DNA of 64,000 nt from CAVVPY01 sp963750295 (GCA_963750295.1 CAVVPY010000002.1:21906-85905); one strand, 5' to 3'. Shown: positions 1 through 10,152, counted from the stretch's first letter. Program-made: numbers and translations. Notes: a model not told the origin generated them from the sequence alone.

Positions 1-1
1 G

Positions 2-1366
2 CCGGAGCACAAAGTGGTCCTGGAACGGCAGTTGTGGCTGGCCGTGTTGCGCGCGCAGGCAGAACTCGGCGTGGGCGTCCCGGCCGACGCGATCCAGGCC
101 TACCAGCGGGTGGTCGACCAGGGCACGGACGCGGTGTCGCTCGACCGGATCGCCGAGCGCGAACGCGTCACCCGCCACGACGTGAAGGCGCGCATCGAGG
201 AATTCGCCGAGCTGGCCGGCCACGAGCAGATCCACAAGGGCATGACCAGCCGCGACCTGACCGAGAACGTCGAGCAGTTGCAGGTGCGCTCGTCGCTGGC
301 ACTCGTCCGGACGAAGACGCTGGCCGTCCTCGCCCGGCTGGCCCGCCGCGCGGGGGAGTTCGACGCGCTGGTGCTGACCGGTCGCTCGCACAACGTCGCT
401 GCGCAGGCGACCACGCTGGGCAAGCGGTTCGCGACTGTGGCCGATGAGTTGCTCGTCGCCCTCGCCCGCCTCGACGACCTCCTCGTCCGGTACCCGTTGC
501 GCGGCATCAAGGGTCCGGTGGGGACGTCGCAGGACATGCTCGACCTGTTCGGCGGCGACACGGGCAAGCTGGCCCAGCTCGAGGCGCAGGTCGCGTCGCA
601 CCTCGGGTTCACGCGGTCGATGACCAGCGTCGGTCAGGTGTACCCGCGCTCGCTGGACTTCGACGTGGTGTCGGCGCTCGTGCAACTCGCGGCGGCGCCG
701 TCCTCGCTGGCCACGACGATCCGGCTGATGGCCGGGCACGAACTGGTGACCGAGGGGTTCCGCCCGGGGCAGGTCGGCTCCAGCGCGATGCCGCACAAGA
801 TGAACACCCGCTCGGCCGAGCGGATCAACGGGTTCCTCGTGCTGCTGCGCGGGTACGCCGCGATGACCTCCGAGCTGGCGGGCGCGCAGTGGAACGAGGG
901 GGACGTGTCCTGCTCGGTGGTGCGCCGGGTCGCGCTGCCCGACTCGTTCTACGCCGTGGACGGGCTGCTCGAGACCACCCTCACCGTCCTGGACGAGTTC
1001 GGTGCCTACCCGGCCGTGGTCGAGCGCGAGCTCGATCGCTACCTGCCGTTCCTCGCGACCACCAAGGTGCTGATGGCCGCCGTGCGTGCCGGTGTCGGGC
1101 GCGAGGCGGCGCACGAGGCGATCAAGGACAGCGCGGTCGCGGTCGCGCTCGAGATGCGCGAGAAGGGCACCGAGCGCAACGACCTGCTCGACCGGCTGGC
1201 GGCGGACTCGCGGCTGGCCGGCGTGCAACTGTCCGGAGTGCTCGCCGAGCCGTTGAGCTTCACCGGCGCCGCGCGTGACCAGGTCGCGGCCGTCATCGCC
1301 GCGGTCGACGACGCGCTGCGCAGCGAACCGGCCGCGGCCGACTACCGCCCGGAACCGATCCTCTGA
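2..1366 (+). CDS. purB: Adenylosuccinate lyase, 5' end cut by window edge
   Basis: Cytoplasmic enzyme of purine synthesis; it removes fumarate from SAICAR and from adenylosuccinate. The frame is open from base 2: the codons before the GTG at 14 read PEHK and run into VVLERQLW, matching the region near residue 15 of PurB, so the true start lies just outside the window. The superfamily signature loop GSSAMPHKMN sits around residue 254 counted from base 14, and TGRSHNVAAQ supplies the conserved histidine region. About 450 residues is a normal length for the actinobacterial form. The next gene starts 5 nt after the stop, so they may be co-transcribed. Confidence 0.95.
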   Translation, partial: PEHKVVLERQLWLAVLRAQAELGVGVPADAIQAYQRVVDQGTDAVSLDRIAERERVTRHDVKARIEEFAELAGHEQIHKGMTSRDLTENVEQLQVRSSLALVRTKTLAVLARLARRAGEFDALVLTGRSHNVAAQATTLGKRFATVADELLVALARLDDLLVRYPLRGIKGPVGTSQDMLDLFGGDTGKLAQLEAQVASHLGFTRSMTSVGQVYPRSLDFDVVSALVQLAAAPSSLATTIRLMAGHELVTEGFRPGQVGSSAMPHKMNTRSAERINGFLVLLRGYAAMTSELAGAQWNEGDVSCSVVRRVALPDSFYAVDGLLETTLTVLDEFGAYPAVVERELDRYLPFLATTKVLMAAVRAGVGREAAHEAIKDSAVAVALEMREKGTERNDLLDRLAADSRLAGVQLSGVLAEPLSFTGAARDQVAAVIAAVDDALRSEPAAADYRPEPIL

Positions 1367-1371
1367 ACGCG

Positions 1372-2490
1372 GTGCCCAAACAGCTGATGGACGAGGAGGT
1401 CCTGGACACAGGGCCGGGCCTGCCGCGGTGGCTGCCCTGGGTGGGTGGCGCCGTCGCGACCGTGCTCGCCGTCGCGCTGCTGCTCGTCACGCTCTCGCAC
1501 CACGACTCGGGCAACGACTCGGGCAACCCGGCGGCCTCGCGGTCGGCCACGTCGACTGCGTCCGTCCCGCCGGTAGGTGCGCCGGTAAACGGCATCGGTG
1601 AGGACGTGCCGCTGGCCGGCCCCGGCCCGGCTCTGGACGTGGCGATGGTCGGCGACACGGCGTGGATCCTGCAAGACGGCACGATCAGTGTCGTCAACCC
1701 GCACGGCGGTGTGCTGGCCAGTGTCAAGATCACCAATGCCGAGTTCGCGCGCAGATCCGGCGTGGCGCAGTTGGTCGTCGACGCGTCCGGATCGACGCTG
1801 TGGATCTACTTCCCGCACCTCGCCAACTCCTCGGTGCTGCGGCTAGACGCGCGCACGCTCGACCTGCAAGCAGTGATCCCGCCCGGACCCGCCTACGACT
1901 CGGCCGCCGCGCTGGACGGGACGCTGTATCTGAGCTCCCACCACCGGCTGCTGCGGGTCCGGCCGGGGCAGCGCATGCCGGTGGCCGTGTCGGGCATCCC
2001 GCCGCTGACGGGTGCGCTGGTCGCCGACCCGCTGCGCGCACGGCTGCTCGTCTTCGAACCCGAACGCACCGGGGCGCAGCTCGTGGCGATCGGCTCGTCC
2101 GGTGCGGTGTCGACCACCGCGCTGCGACAGCCAGTGGTCAAGGCGACGATCGCCGTGACCGGTTCGGGTCGCATCTGGCTCGGCGGTTTCGGCGCCAGCG
2201 GGGCAATCCTCGAACGCCTTGATCCGGGCACCCTGCAAGTCAGCGGTTTCAGCTCGGTGGTCGACGCGGTCGGCCCGGGCGCCGTCGTCGTCGCGGCCGG
2301 TCGCTCGGACCTGCTCGTGACCAGCGGGGGCGGTGCACAGCTGCTGTGGTGCGTCCACGACGTCGACGGGACGTCCGGTGGCTCGTGGAACGTCAACCCC
2401 GAGTTCGCGGCGCTCACGCCCGCCGGCGCGCTGGTGATCGACGGGGGGCAGGTGCGCGCACTCGCCCTGCCCGCCGACTGCGCGGGCTGA
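1372..2490 (+). CDS. Membrane-anchored extracytoplasmic protein of unknown function, propeller-like
   Basis: I do not recognise a named family. Visible are a short cytoplasmic head, one transmembrane segment (about residues 22-42, WVGGAVATVLAVALLLVTL), a Ser/Thr/Gly linker, then about 300 residues of repeating beta-rich units with GS/DG turns (for example GDTAWILQDGTISVV, DGTLYLSSHHRLLRV) that resemble a WD/PQQ-type beta-propeller. The chosen start is GTG 1372, 5 nt after purB; ATG 1387 is an alternative that drops five residues. The topology suggests the propeller sits outside the membrane. The product is inferred from shape only. Confidence 0.7.
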   Translation: MPKQLMDEEVLDTGPGLPRWLPWVGGAVATVLAVALLLVTLSHHDSGNDSGNPAASRSATSTASVPPVGAPVNGIGEDVPLAGPGPALDVAMVGDTAWILQDGTISVVNPHGGVLASVKITNAEFARRSGVAQLVVDASGSTLWIYFPHLANSSVLRLDARTLDLQAVIPPGPAYDSAAALDGTLYLSSHHRLLRVRPGQRMPVAVSGIPPLTGALVADPLRARLLVFEPERTGAQLVAIGSSGAVSTTALRQPVVKATIAVTGSGRIWLGGFGASGAILERLDPGTLQVSGFSSVVDAVGPGAVVVAAGRSDLLVTSGGGAQLLWCVHDVDGTSGGSWNVNPEFAALTPAGALVIDGGQVRALALPADCAG

Positions 2491-2494
2491 GCTG

Positions 2495-2899
2495 TTAGCC
2501 GCGCAGTAGTGGCAGTACCGCCTGAGTCTGTGTGGTCTGCGCGACCAGCCGGCCGTCGGCGTCGCGCAGGTCGGTCTGGACGACGATGCTCGTTCGCCCG
2601 ACGTGCAGCGGGCGCGCGACCGCGGTGACGGTTCCTGCTCGGACGCCGCGCAGGAACGCGGTGGACGAGGTCGTCGTGCTGGTCGTCGTGTCGGGCGGCA
2701 GGTTGAGGTAGGCGCACGCGGCGCCGACGCTGTCGGCGAGCGCCATGATCGCGCCGCCGTGCAGCGCACCGCCGGCGGTCGTGCGCTCGGGCGTCCAGTC
2801 GAGGTGGCCGGTCACCTCACCGGCGCTCGCGGCGCTGAGCCGGACGCCGAGTTCGGCGGCGAACGGCATCAGCGAGATCAGGTCACCGGGCTCGGTCAT
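2495..2899 (-). CDS. PaaI-family hotdog thioesterase
   Basis: Acyl-CoA thioesterase of the PaaI/YdiI type (about 134 residues, the usual length). The family motif is present as GGALHGGAIMALADSVG, where the HGG loop and the Asp a few residues on belong to the hotdog active site. It overlaps the upstream siderophore-interacting gene by 4 nt (ATGA), so the two are translationally coupled. The substrate cannot be read from sequence; aromatic or aliphatic acyl-CoA are both possible. It is convergent with the propeller gene, separated by 4 nt. Confidence 0.85.
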   Translation of the reverse strand: MTEPGDLISLMPFAAELGVRLSAASAGEVTGHLDWTPERTTAGGALHGGAIMALADSVGAACAYLNLPPDTTTSTTTSSTAFLRGVRAGTVTAVARPLHVGRTSIVVQTDLRDADGRLVAQTTQTQAVLPLLRG

Positions 2900-3633
2900 C
2901 GTGCTCCGTCCTGCGTCGGTGCGCGGCCCTCGATGCGGTCGCGGCGGCCGAGGTTCCAGTAACCCTTGACGAACAGCGCGTCGTGGTCGAGCCCGCGTCC
3001 CTCAAGCACCGACCGCAACGCGACCATCGAGCGCGTCTCGCCCATCAGGTAACCGTGCCCGCGGCCGGCCGGCAGCTCCAGCGACTCGAGCGCGGCGAGC
3101 AGCGGCCCGGCGGTGCCGGGTGGCTGGGCGCCGCGGAACACCCAGCGGACGTCGGCTCGCACGGGCAGCTCGTCCTCGCTGCCCTGGCACTCGATCAGCG
3201 CCAGCGCGGGCTGGTGCAGCGCCTCGCACACTGCCGCGATCGCGGGCAACGCGGATTCGTCGCCGCAGAGCAGGTGCCAGTCGGCGTCGGTCAGCGTCAA
3301 CTTGCCCCGCGGACCCTGGAAGGCGACCTCGTCGCCCTCGACCGCGGTGGCGCCCCACGTCGCGCCGGGACCGTCACCGTGCAGCAGCACGTCCAGGTCG
3401 AACTCGCCGGCAGCGGGTCGGTGGTGGCGGATCGTGTAGCGGCGCTTGACCCGGCGTCCGGACGGCTCGCGCAGGTGCACCTCGACGTCCTGGGCGGGGC
3501 GGACGTCGATCCCGACCGCGGCGCCGGACCGCACGACGACCCGGCGCATGCGCGGGGTCAACTGCTCGGTCGCGACGACCCGTCCGGTGTGGACGGGGGA
3601 GCGGCGCACGATCGGGGCAGACACGCGCCCCAC
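2896..3633 (-). CDS. Siderophore-interacting FAD-binding reductase
   Basis: Member of the SIP/ViuB family, which uses FAD and NAD(P)H to reduce ferric siderophores in the cytoplasm and release iron. The N-terminal FAD-binding barrel carries the motif RRYTIRHH (about residues 74-81) and HGDGPGATW, and the C-terminal NAD-binding half has LLCGDESALPAIAAV. The length of 245 residues fits. It overlaps the thioesterase gene by 4 nt. Family members are usually iron-regulated, but I see no clear DtxR/IdeR box in the 32 nt between this start and the divergent sdaA. Confidence 0.9.
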   Translation of the reverse strand: MGRVSAPIVRRSPVHTGRVVATEQLTPRMRRVVVRSGAAVGIDVRPAQDVEVHLREPSGRRVKRRYTIRHHRPAAGEFDLDVLLHGDGPGATWGATAVEGDEVAFQGPRGKLTLTDADWHLLCGDESALPAIAAVCEALHQPALALIECQGSEDELPVRADVRWVFRGAQPPGTAGPLLAALESLELPAGRGHGYLMGETRSMVALRSVLEGRGLDHDALFVKGYWNLGRRDRIEGRAPTQDGAR

Positions 3634-3665
3634 CCTATTTCGGTCCGGACGCGCATGATGGAGCG

Positions 3666-5036
<1,371 letters not shown>

Positions 5037-5044
5037 CCCCACCG

Positions 5045-5103
5045 GCTTTGACCCTGCGGTGGTCGCTGGAGCGGAACTCCAGCGACCACCGCAGGGTCAA
5101 AGC
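5045..5103. terminator. 27-bp perfect inverted repeat between convergent genes
   Basis: Bases 5045-5071 and 5077-5103 are exact reverse complements, joined by a 5-nt loop (CGGAA). The repeat lies 8 nt after the sdaA stop and 37 nt before the end of the convergent efflux gene, so it can end transcription from both sides. There is no long T-run, but TTTG/CAAA are built into the stem ends. Such a long perfect stem is more than a terminator needs. Confidence 0.8.
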
Positions 5104-5140
5104 GGGATAGTGAGGGGAACTCGGGTCGGCGGCGGCTCGG

Positions 5141-6796
5141 TCAGGCGGCGACGACGGTTTCGGCTTCGGGCGCTGCCGGCAATTCGTCCTTCTTGACATT
5201 GATCAGGACGACCGCGGCGATGATCGCGACGACACCGAACCCGACGCCGGCCAGGAAGCCCCTGCCCGAGGCGAAGGCCTGTAGTTCTCGCGCGAAGTCC
5301 GAGTACGGGCCGCCCTTGACGAAGAACGATTCCAGGCCAGGATGCCCCGCGAGGAACGCCTGCACGTCCGCGGGCTGCGGAGCGCTCTGCCCGTACTTGG
5401 ACAGGAACTGCCCGACGGCAGGCGCCTGCGACTGGTCCGTGATCTGCGCGAACAGTTCGCCCCGATGGTCAGTCGACCACCCGCGCGCCGACGTCCCGAA
5501 CACGGTTGCCATCACCGACAGGCCGAGCGCGCCGCCGACCTGCTGGCCCACGTTGAGCAGGGCCGAGGCCAGCCCGGCGTCGGTATTGGCCACCTTCGAC
5601 ACCGCGGTGACCGTCAACGGCACGAACAAGCAGCCCATCGCGACCGCGAGCAACACCATGCCCGGCAGCAACTTGCCCGCGTAGCTCGAGTCCTTGTTCA
5701 CGGTCGAGAACCACAGCAGCGACAGCGTGAGCAGTGACGTGCCGGTGATGACCAGCGGCTTCGGGCCGGTCCGTGGCAGCAGCCGTGCCATCAACTGCGA
5801 CACGATGCCGATCACGAAGGCCACCGGCAGGAACGAGAAGCCGGTCTTCAGCGGGCCGTACTCGCGCACGCCCTGCACGAAGAAGGTCACGAAGTAGAAC
5901 ATGCCGAACATCGCGGCACCCACGACGAACATCACCAGGTAGGCACCACTGCGGTTGCGTTCCTCGAAGATGCGCATCGGCATCATCGGCTCGGCAGCCA
6001 CCTTCGCCTCGTAGAAGACGAACGTCGCCAGCAGGACGATGGCCACCGCGAACACCACGAAGGTCTGCGTGTTGCCCCAACCGTCGTGCGCGACGTGGAT
6101 GAAGCCGTACACGGTCGAGACCATGCCACCGACCGACAACACTGCACCCACCACGTCAAAGCGTCCCTTGAGCCGCTCGGAGTCGTGCAGGAACAGGTAG
6201 GCGCCGGCCATCAGGACGAGCCCGATCGGCACGTTGACGAACAGCACCCAGCGCCAGCTGAGGTAGTTGGTGAGGATGCCGCCGAGGAGCAGGCCGAGGG
6301 CTGCGCCGGCGCCGGACACGGCCGCGTACACGGCGATCGCCTTGGTGCGCGCCTTGCCCTCTTCGAACTCGGTGGTGATCAGTGACAGCGCGGTCGGTGA
6401 GGCAATCGCACCACCGAGGCCCTGGATCGCGCGTCCGGCCAGCATCAGCGGGAAGTTCACCGCGACGCCGGCGAGGAAGCTGCCGATCGTGAACAGGCCG
6501 AGGCCGACGATGAACATCTTGCGACGGCCGAGGACGTCACCGACCCGGCCACCGAGCAGCAGCAGGCCACCGAAGGCGAGCGCATAGGCGTTCAGCGCCC
6601 ACGTCATGTCGGTCTGGCCCTTGTCGAAGTAGCGGCCCATCGACGGCAGTGCGATGTTGACGATCGTGCCGTCGAGCACGACCATCATCTGCGCGCCGGC
6701 GATGACGAGCAGGATCATGGCCGGGCTGGCGTGCCGGCGGGCGCCTCGCTCGCCGGCGCGAGGGGGCGTTCTGTCGCCCCGTGCGGTTTGAGTCAC
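5141..6796 (-). CDS. DHA2-family MFS drug exporter, 14 transmembrane segments
   Basis: Proton-driven multidrug efflux pump of the EmrB/QacA type in the inner membrane, 551 residues. It has motif LDGTIVNIALPSM in TM1, GGRVGDVLGRRK in the TM2-3 loop, and SGAGAALGLLLGG (antiporter motif C) near residue 150; the tail LASALLNVGQQVGGALGLSV is typical. A loop of about 90 residues between the last two helices is family-like. It is transcribed away from a TetR gene, the usual arrangement for a repressor controlling a pump. The substrate is unknown. Confidence 0.93.
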   Translation of the reverse strand: MTQTARGDRTPPRAGERGARRHASPAMILLVIAGAQMMVVLDGTIVNIALPSMGRYFDKGQTDMTWALNAYALAFGGLLLLGGRVGDVLGRRKMFIVGLGLFTIGSFLAGVAVNFPLMLAGRAIQGLGGAIASPTALSLITTEFEEGKARTKAIAVYAAVSGAGAALGLLLGGILTNYLSWRWVLFVNVPIGLVLMAGAYLFLHDSERLKGRFDVVGAVLSVGGMVSTVYGFIHVAHDGWGNTQTFVVFAVAIVLLATFVFYEAKVAAEPMMPMRIFEERNRSGAYLVMFVVGAAMFGMFYFVTFFVQGVREYGPLKTGFSFLPVAFVIGIVSQLMARLLPRTGPKPLVITGTSLLTLSLLWFSTVNKDSSYAGKLLPGMVLLAVAMGCLFVPLTVTAVSKVANTDAGLASALLNVGQQVGGALGLSVMATVFGTSARGWSTDHRGELFAQITDQSQAPAVGQFLSKYGQSAPQPADVQAFLAGHPGLESFFVKGGPYSDFARELQAFASGRGFLAGVGFGVVAIIAAVVLINVKKDELPAAPEAETVVAA

Positions 6797-6855
6797 GGTG
6801 GTTCTCCGTTCTGCGTCCGGCGCACGTAGGGGTGGACCCGGACTCGCTCTTTAGG

Positions 6856-6914
6856 TACGTTCGCGTTCTCTAATGCGCTAAGCTAGACCGTCAGCGATAG
6901 GGAACGCAACCGTA
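6856..6914. promoter_or_regulatory. Imperfect inverted repeat in the efflux/TetR divergent promoter region
   Basis: The 17-nt arms at 6856-6872 and 6898-6914 match as an inverted repeat at 14 of 17 positions, with a core of GGAACGCAA against TTCGCGTTC. They lie between the divergent efflux and TetR genes; a TATACT hexamer at 6913-6918 abuts the right arm and could be the -10 box for the TetR gene. This is a probable TetR operator pair; binding is inferred from position. Confidence 0.5.
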
Positions 6915-6969
6915 TACTAAGAAGTTCCAGTGACGTCCATCTCACGGCGAACTTCGCATCGGTATCAGT

Positions 6970-7620
6970 GTGGACGAGGGGTGTGACAACGAGATGACGT
7001 CGGTGTCAGTCGAGCCGGTTCCGACCGCTGCCTGCCAGCGCAAGCGCGGGGCCGCGCTGGCCGATGCCATTCTCGAGGCCGCGTACAACGAGTTGTCCGA
7101 AGTGGGCTACACGGCATTCAGCGTCGAGGGGGTGGCAGCGCGCGCGCGTACGGGCAAGGCGAGCATCTACCGCCGCTGGCCGACCAAGCAGGGGCTGGTG
7201 ATGGACGCACTCTGCCAACGACTGCCCACGCCTGCCGAGTGCGGACTCGAATTGCACCTGTCGGACTCGGTGACGACCGTCGCGGCGCTGAGGGTGCTCG
7301 CCCGGCGCATCACCAGCACGCTGACCGGCCCGGCCGGCGACGCGATGCGGGCGATCAAGTGCGAGGCGGTCACCGACCCCGAACTGGACCGCGCCGTCGA
7401 CGACCGGTTCCAGGCCCCGCGCAGGGCTGCGATGCTCGCCCTGCTCGAGCGTGGCGTCGCGCGCGGTGAGGTGCGTCCGGACGCAGTGACGCCGATCGTC
7501 GCCGACGTCCTACCGGCGATCCTCACGCACCGCATCGTCATGCAACGCGAGCCGGTGACCGAACGGGTGATCACCGCGGTGATGGATCAGGTGCTGATCC
7601 CGCTCATCGAACCACGCTGA
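6970..7620 (+). CDS. TetR-family repressor next to efflux pump
   Basis: DNA-binding repressor, 216 residues. The N-terminal helix-turn-helix reads YTAFSVEGVAARARTGKASIYRRWPTK, split over helices 2-3; the C-terminal ligand domain begins around residue 75 and resembles TetR_C_11-type members. Two starts are possible, GTG 6970 and ATG 6994; neither has a strong ribosome site and the longer is given. It is divergent from the DHA2 exporter and probably represses both genes, with induction by a pump substrate. The ligand is unknown. Confidence 0.88.
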   Translation: MDEGCDNEMTSVSVEPVPTAACQRKRGAALADAILEAAYNELSEVGYTAFSVEGVAARARTGKASIYRRWPTKQGLVMDALCQRLPTPAECGLELHLSDSVTTVAALRVLARRITSTLTGPAGDAMRAIKCEAVTDPELDRAVDDRFQAPRRAAMLALLERGVARGEVRPDAVTPIVADVLPAILTHRIVMQREPVTERVITAVMDQVLIPLIEPR

Positions 7621-7710
7621 GTGACCGTTGCTGCTCGGGCGGCGTACGCGTCGTCCGACTGCGGGGCAAGGGCCTGGCGTGTGCGCGGTTGGGTAGGCTA
7701 GCGCCCGCTG

Positions 7711-7726
7711 GTCAGGACGTCCTGAC
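7711..7726. repeat. 16-bp perfect palindrome just upstream of tRNA-Ser
   Basis: GTCAGGACGTCCTGAC is a perfect 16-bp palindrome ending 4 nt before the first base of the tRNA. As RNA it would fold only with a tight loop, so it may be a protein site or a processing signal rather than a terminator. Confidence 0.4.
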
Positions 7727-7730
7727 CACA

Positions 7731-7820
7731 GGAGGCTTCGCCTAGTCTGGTCTATGGCGCCGCACTGCTAATGCGGTTTGGGCTAACCGTCCATCCCGGG
7801 TTCGAATCCCGGAGCCTCCG
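7731..7820 (+). tRNA. tRNA-Ser (anticodon GCU)
   Basis: A 90-nt class II tRNA. The acceptor arms GGAGGCT and AGCCTCC pair fully, with discriminator G at 7820. The anticodon stem CCGCA/TGCGG encloses loop CTGCTAA, giving anticodon GCU for AGC/AGU serine codons. A long variable arm precedes the T arm CCGGGTTCGAATCCCGG. CCA is not encoded. Confidence 0.95.
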
Positions 7821-7878
7821 CGTCGTCCGAACCCCGGTGGGGCACCCGCTAGAATCGACGGCTGCACCACTTGCACGA

Positions 7879-7951
7879 GCGCCCGTAGCTCAACGGATAG
7901 AGCACTTGACTACGGATCAAGAGGTTAGGGGTTCGAATCCCTTCGGGCGCG
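7879..7951 (+). tRNA. tRNA-Arg (anticodon ACG)
   Basis: A 73-nt tRNA. The acceptor GCGCCCG pairs with CGGGCGC, with discriminator G at 7951. The anticodon stem CTTGA/TCAAG encloses CTACGGA, giving ACG (A34 becomes inosine) for CGN arginine codons. The T loop is TTCGAAT. It lies 58 nt after tRNA-Ser on the same strand. I found no second copy of its 3' end in the window, so there is no sign of an integrated element here. Confidence 0.95.
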
Positions 7952-8197
7952 CAACCACAAACAGGCTCATCGAATTCTGGCGGGGTCTGGCCCTTCGCCC
8001 GGCACTTGACGACTTCGCCTGCCCCGTCCGCCCGCGCGGAGCGAGACGAACCGGTTGGCTGCTGAACGGGCCGGCGCACCGGTGGGCCAGGGTGATCAGA
8101 CTCCGAAGCCGACATCGTGCAGTGCGTTCGATCTTGATACTTCGACGTGCCCGTGTCCTACTGACGCGCACAACTGTCTCTGCGACCAGGAGGAGCG

Positions 8198-8602
8198 ATG
8201 GCCGAACTCGAGGTGCCAAAGGTCGTACTGCGCGGCTATGGAAGGGGAGACAACATCATCCTGCCGATGAGTGGCTTGAACGCGCACATCACGCGCCTAG
8301 CGTCCAGGACGGAGACCGGCGGGCATTGGGCTCTCGGCGAGGCGTGGCAGGAGCCGGGCTTCGACAACCCTCCGCACGTTCATGACGAGGCGGAAGCGTT
8401 CTACGTCCTCGAAGGCAGCTACACCTTCTACACCGCCGCCGATCCAGCGGAGGGAATCGGTCCGGGCACGTTCGTTCTTATTCCACCTGGAGCCGTTCAC
8501 GGGTTCCGGACAGGTCCGGACGGCGGACGACTGATTTGCCTGTGGCCGTCGACGGTCGAAGCTGCCTTCTTCGACGGGTCGATACCTCCGGCGAACGACT
8601 AG
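8198..8602 (+). CDS. Cupin-domain protein
   Basis: Small single-domain cupin of 134 residues. Cupin motif 1 is GFDNPPHVHDEAEAFYVLEG, with the two histidines and the glutamate of a metal site; motif 2 is PPGAVHGFR, supplying the last histidine. It may be an isomerase, dioxygenase or sensor; sequence alone does not say. ATG 8198 is preceded by a strong ribosome site (AGGAGGAG, about 4 nt away). It stands alone after the tRNA pair. Confidence 0.85.
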   Translation: MAELEVPKVVLRGYGRGDNIILPMSGLNAHITRLASRTETGGHWALGEAWQEPGFDNPPHVHDEAEAFYVLEGSYTFYTAADPAEGIGPGTFVLIPPGAVHGFRTGPDGGRLICLWPSTVEAAFFDGSIPPAND

Positions 8603-8607
8603 CTGTC

Positions 8608-8690
8608 GTGACGCGCAGAGAAACGGGTTCGCGGGTGATCGCCGCTCCCATCGATCGCGTCTGTGCCGCGCTCATAAACGGGGAAGCGCT
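8608..8690 (+). pseudogene. N-terminal remnant of an SRPBCC (AHSA1-type) protein
   Basis: The frame from GTG 8608 reads RVIAAPIDRVCAALINGEAL, which closely matches the first strand and helices of SRPBCC/AHSA1 proteins. After about 28 residues the similarity stops and no frame continues the fold. It looks like the stub of a deleted gene between the cupin and the sensor kinase. The call rests on a short match. Confidence 0.35.
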
Positions 8691-8820
8691 CCGGTGCTCG
8701 GCGCAGACAGGTACTTCACCGACGCAGCCGGAAACCGCGAAATGGTCAAGTTTGCCAAGCGCGGATGCTCGCCGACGCCGTCCGACCATGTGGGGCTCAC
8801 GCGACGCGACGTGGTCGCGC

Positions 8821-10152
8821 TCACCGTCCTGATCTTGCCGATCCGGACGGGAGGCGGATTTCGACCGTGAGGCCGCCACCGGGCGTTTCGTGTAACGACG
8901 TGGTGCCGTGGTCGGTGCTGACCAGTCGCGCGACGACATGAAGTCCGAGTCCGGTGCCGCCTTCCCCGGCGCGGTCTGTGTCGTAACGGTCCAGCGCGTG
9001 AGTGCGGCGTTCTGGACTCATCCCTGGGCCATTGTCGGCGACCGCAAGTTGTGCATGAGTCTCGTTCGCGACCGTGGTGACGGTGATCTGCGCGCCGGCG
9101 GGAACGGCCGTGAGTGCGTTGTCGAGCAGGTTGTCCAAGATCTGTTCGACATGGCCCGGTACGGCCAGCGCCACGGCAGGTCTGGTCGCCAGTCGCAGCG
9201 ACACGTCGCGTTCGTCGGCGACGGGTTGCCACGCGGCGACCCGCTCCGCTGCGGCGGCGGCCAACTCGACCGGTTCCGGGACGGTCGTGGTGGCCTCGGC
9301 GCGGGCGACGGCAAGCAGGCCGTCCAGCAGGCGCGACAGCCGGTTGGTCTCCCCGATGACCGCCGCCACTTCGGCTGCGTTGTCCTGATCGAGGTCGGCG
9401 GCGAGCAGTTCGAGGCGTAAGCGCACGGCCGCCAACGGGGTGCGCAGCTGGTGCGAGACCTCGGCCGTCATCCCCCGTTGGATCTCGATCAGGCTCGTCA
9501 CGCGGTCGCCCATGAGGTTGAAGGCCGCAGCGACCTGGCGAACCTGCGGTGGCCCGAGGCCGGGGTCGGCGCGCGCGCTGGTGTCGCCGGATCCGAGTTG
9601 GTGCGCGGCGTGGGCGAGGTTGCGCAGCGGCCGGGCGATCCAGCGACTGAGTTGCCAGGCAACGGCGGCGCCCACCAGCAATGCGGACGACGCCGCCGCG
9701 GCGAGCCACAGCCATAAGGTGTGCTGCCGGTCGGTGAGCGGGCCGGTGTCGCGCGCCAGGACCACGAGCCCGATCGGCGCGGCGTCGCCGACCGGCGCGG
9801 TCGCGACGAGGCTGTCGGGCAGCTGGGCAAGCCGTCGGCCGGCATGCGCCGCGGCCAGCAGCATGACCGGCAGCGGGGTCCCGGCGTGGCTCACCACCGA
9901 CCCGGTCAGGTCGAGTACCGCGATCCGATCTCCCGAGGCGGCCAGCCTGGTCATCGCGGCGGCCAGCGCCGCGGGCTTGCGGTCATCGAGCTGTTCCTCG
10001 GCGACCGCCGCCACCGCACCGGCCGAGGTGCGTGCGCCGTCGCGGAAGTCATCGCGTTGCTGCGCAGTGACCAGCACACCCAGCGGCACCACGACCGCCG
10101 CGAGTACGACGAGCAGTACGCCGAGGAACCCGGCGAGAATGCGCCGGGTCAT
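8821..10152 (-). CDS. Sensor histidine kinase of two-component system
   Basis: Membrane kinase, about 443 residues from ATG 10152, overlapping its response regulator by 4 nt (TCAT on the plus strand). Order: TM1 (residues 5-26), an extracytoplasmic sensor loop of about 105 residues, TM2 (about 135-155), HAMP, HisKA with EVSHQLRTPLAAVRLRLE (phospho-His), and HATPase_c with EQILDNLLDNAL (N box), ADNGPGMSPE (G1) and GEGGTGLGLHVV (G2). A longer upstream reading exists but overlaps the regulator, so the ATGA start is preferred. The cue is unknown; the neighbouring divergent redox genes are the obvious candidate targets. Confidence 0.92.
   Translation of the reverse strand: MTRRILAGFLGVLLVVLAAVVVPLGVLVTAQQRDDFRDGARTSAGAVAAVAEEQLDDRKPAALAAAMTRLAASGDRIAVLDLTGSVVSHAGTPLPVMLLAAAHAGRRLAQLPDSLVATAPVGDAAPIGLVVLARDTGPLTDRQHTLWLWLAAAASSALLVGAAVAWQLSRWIARPLRNLAHAAHQLGSGDTSARADPGLGPPQVRQVAAAFNLMGDRVTSLIEIQRGMTAEVSHQLRTPLAAVRLRLELLAADLDQDNAAEVAAVIGETNRLSRLLDGLLAVARAEATTTVPEPVELAAAAAERVAAWQPVADERDVSLRLATRPAVALAVPGHVEQILDNLLDNALTAVPAGAQITVTTVANETHAQLAVADNGPGMSPERRTHALDRYDTDRAGEGGTGLGLHVVARLVSTDHGTTSLHETPGGGLTVEIRLPSGSARSGR

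Noticed and set aside
7879..8197. Possible phage attachment site at tRNA-Arg
   Set aside because: No repeat of the tRNA 3' end and no integrase or phage gene in the window.
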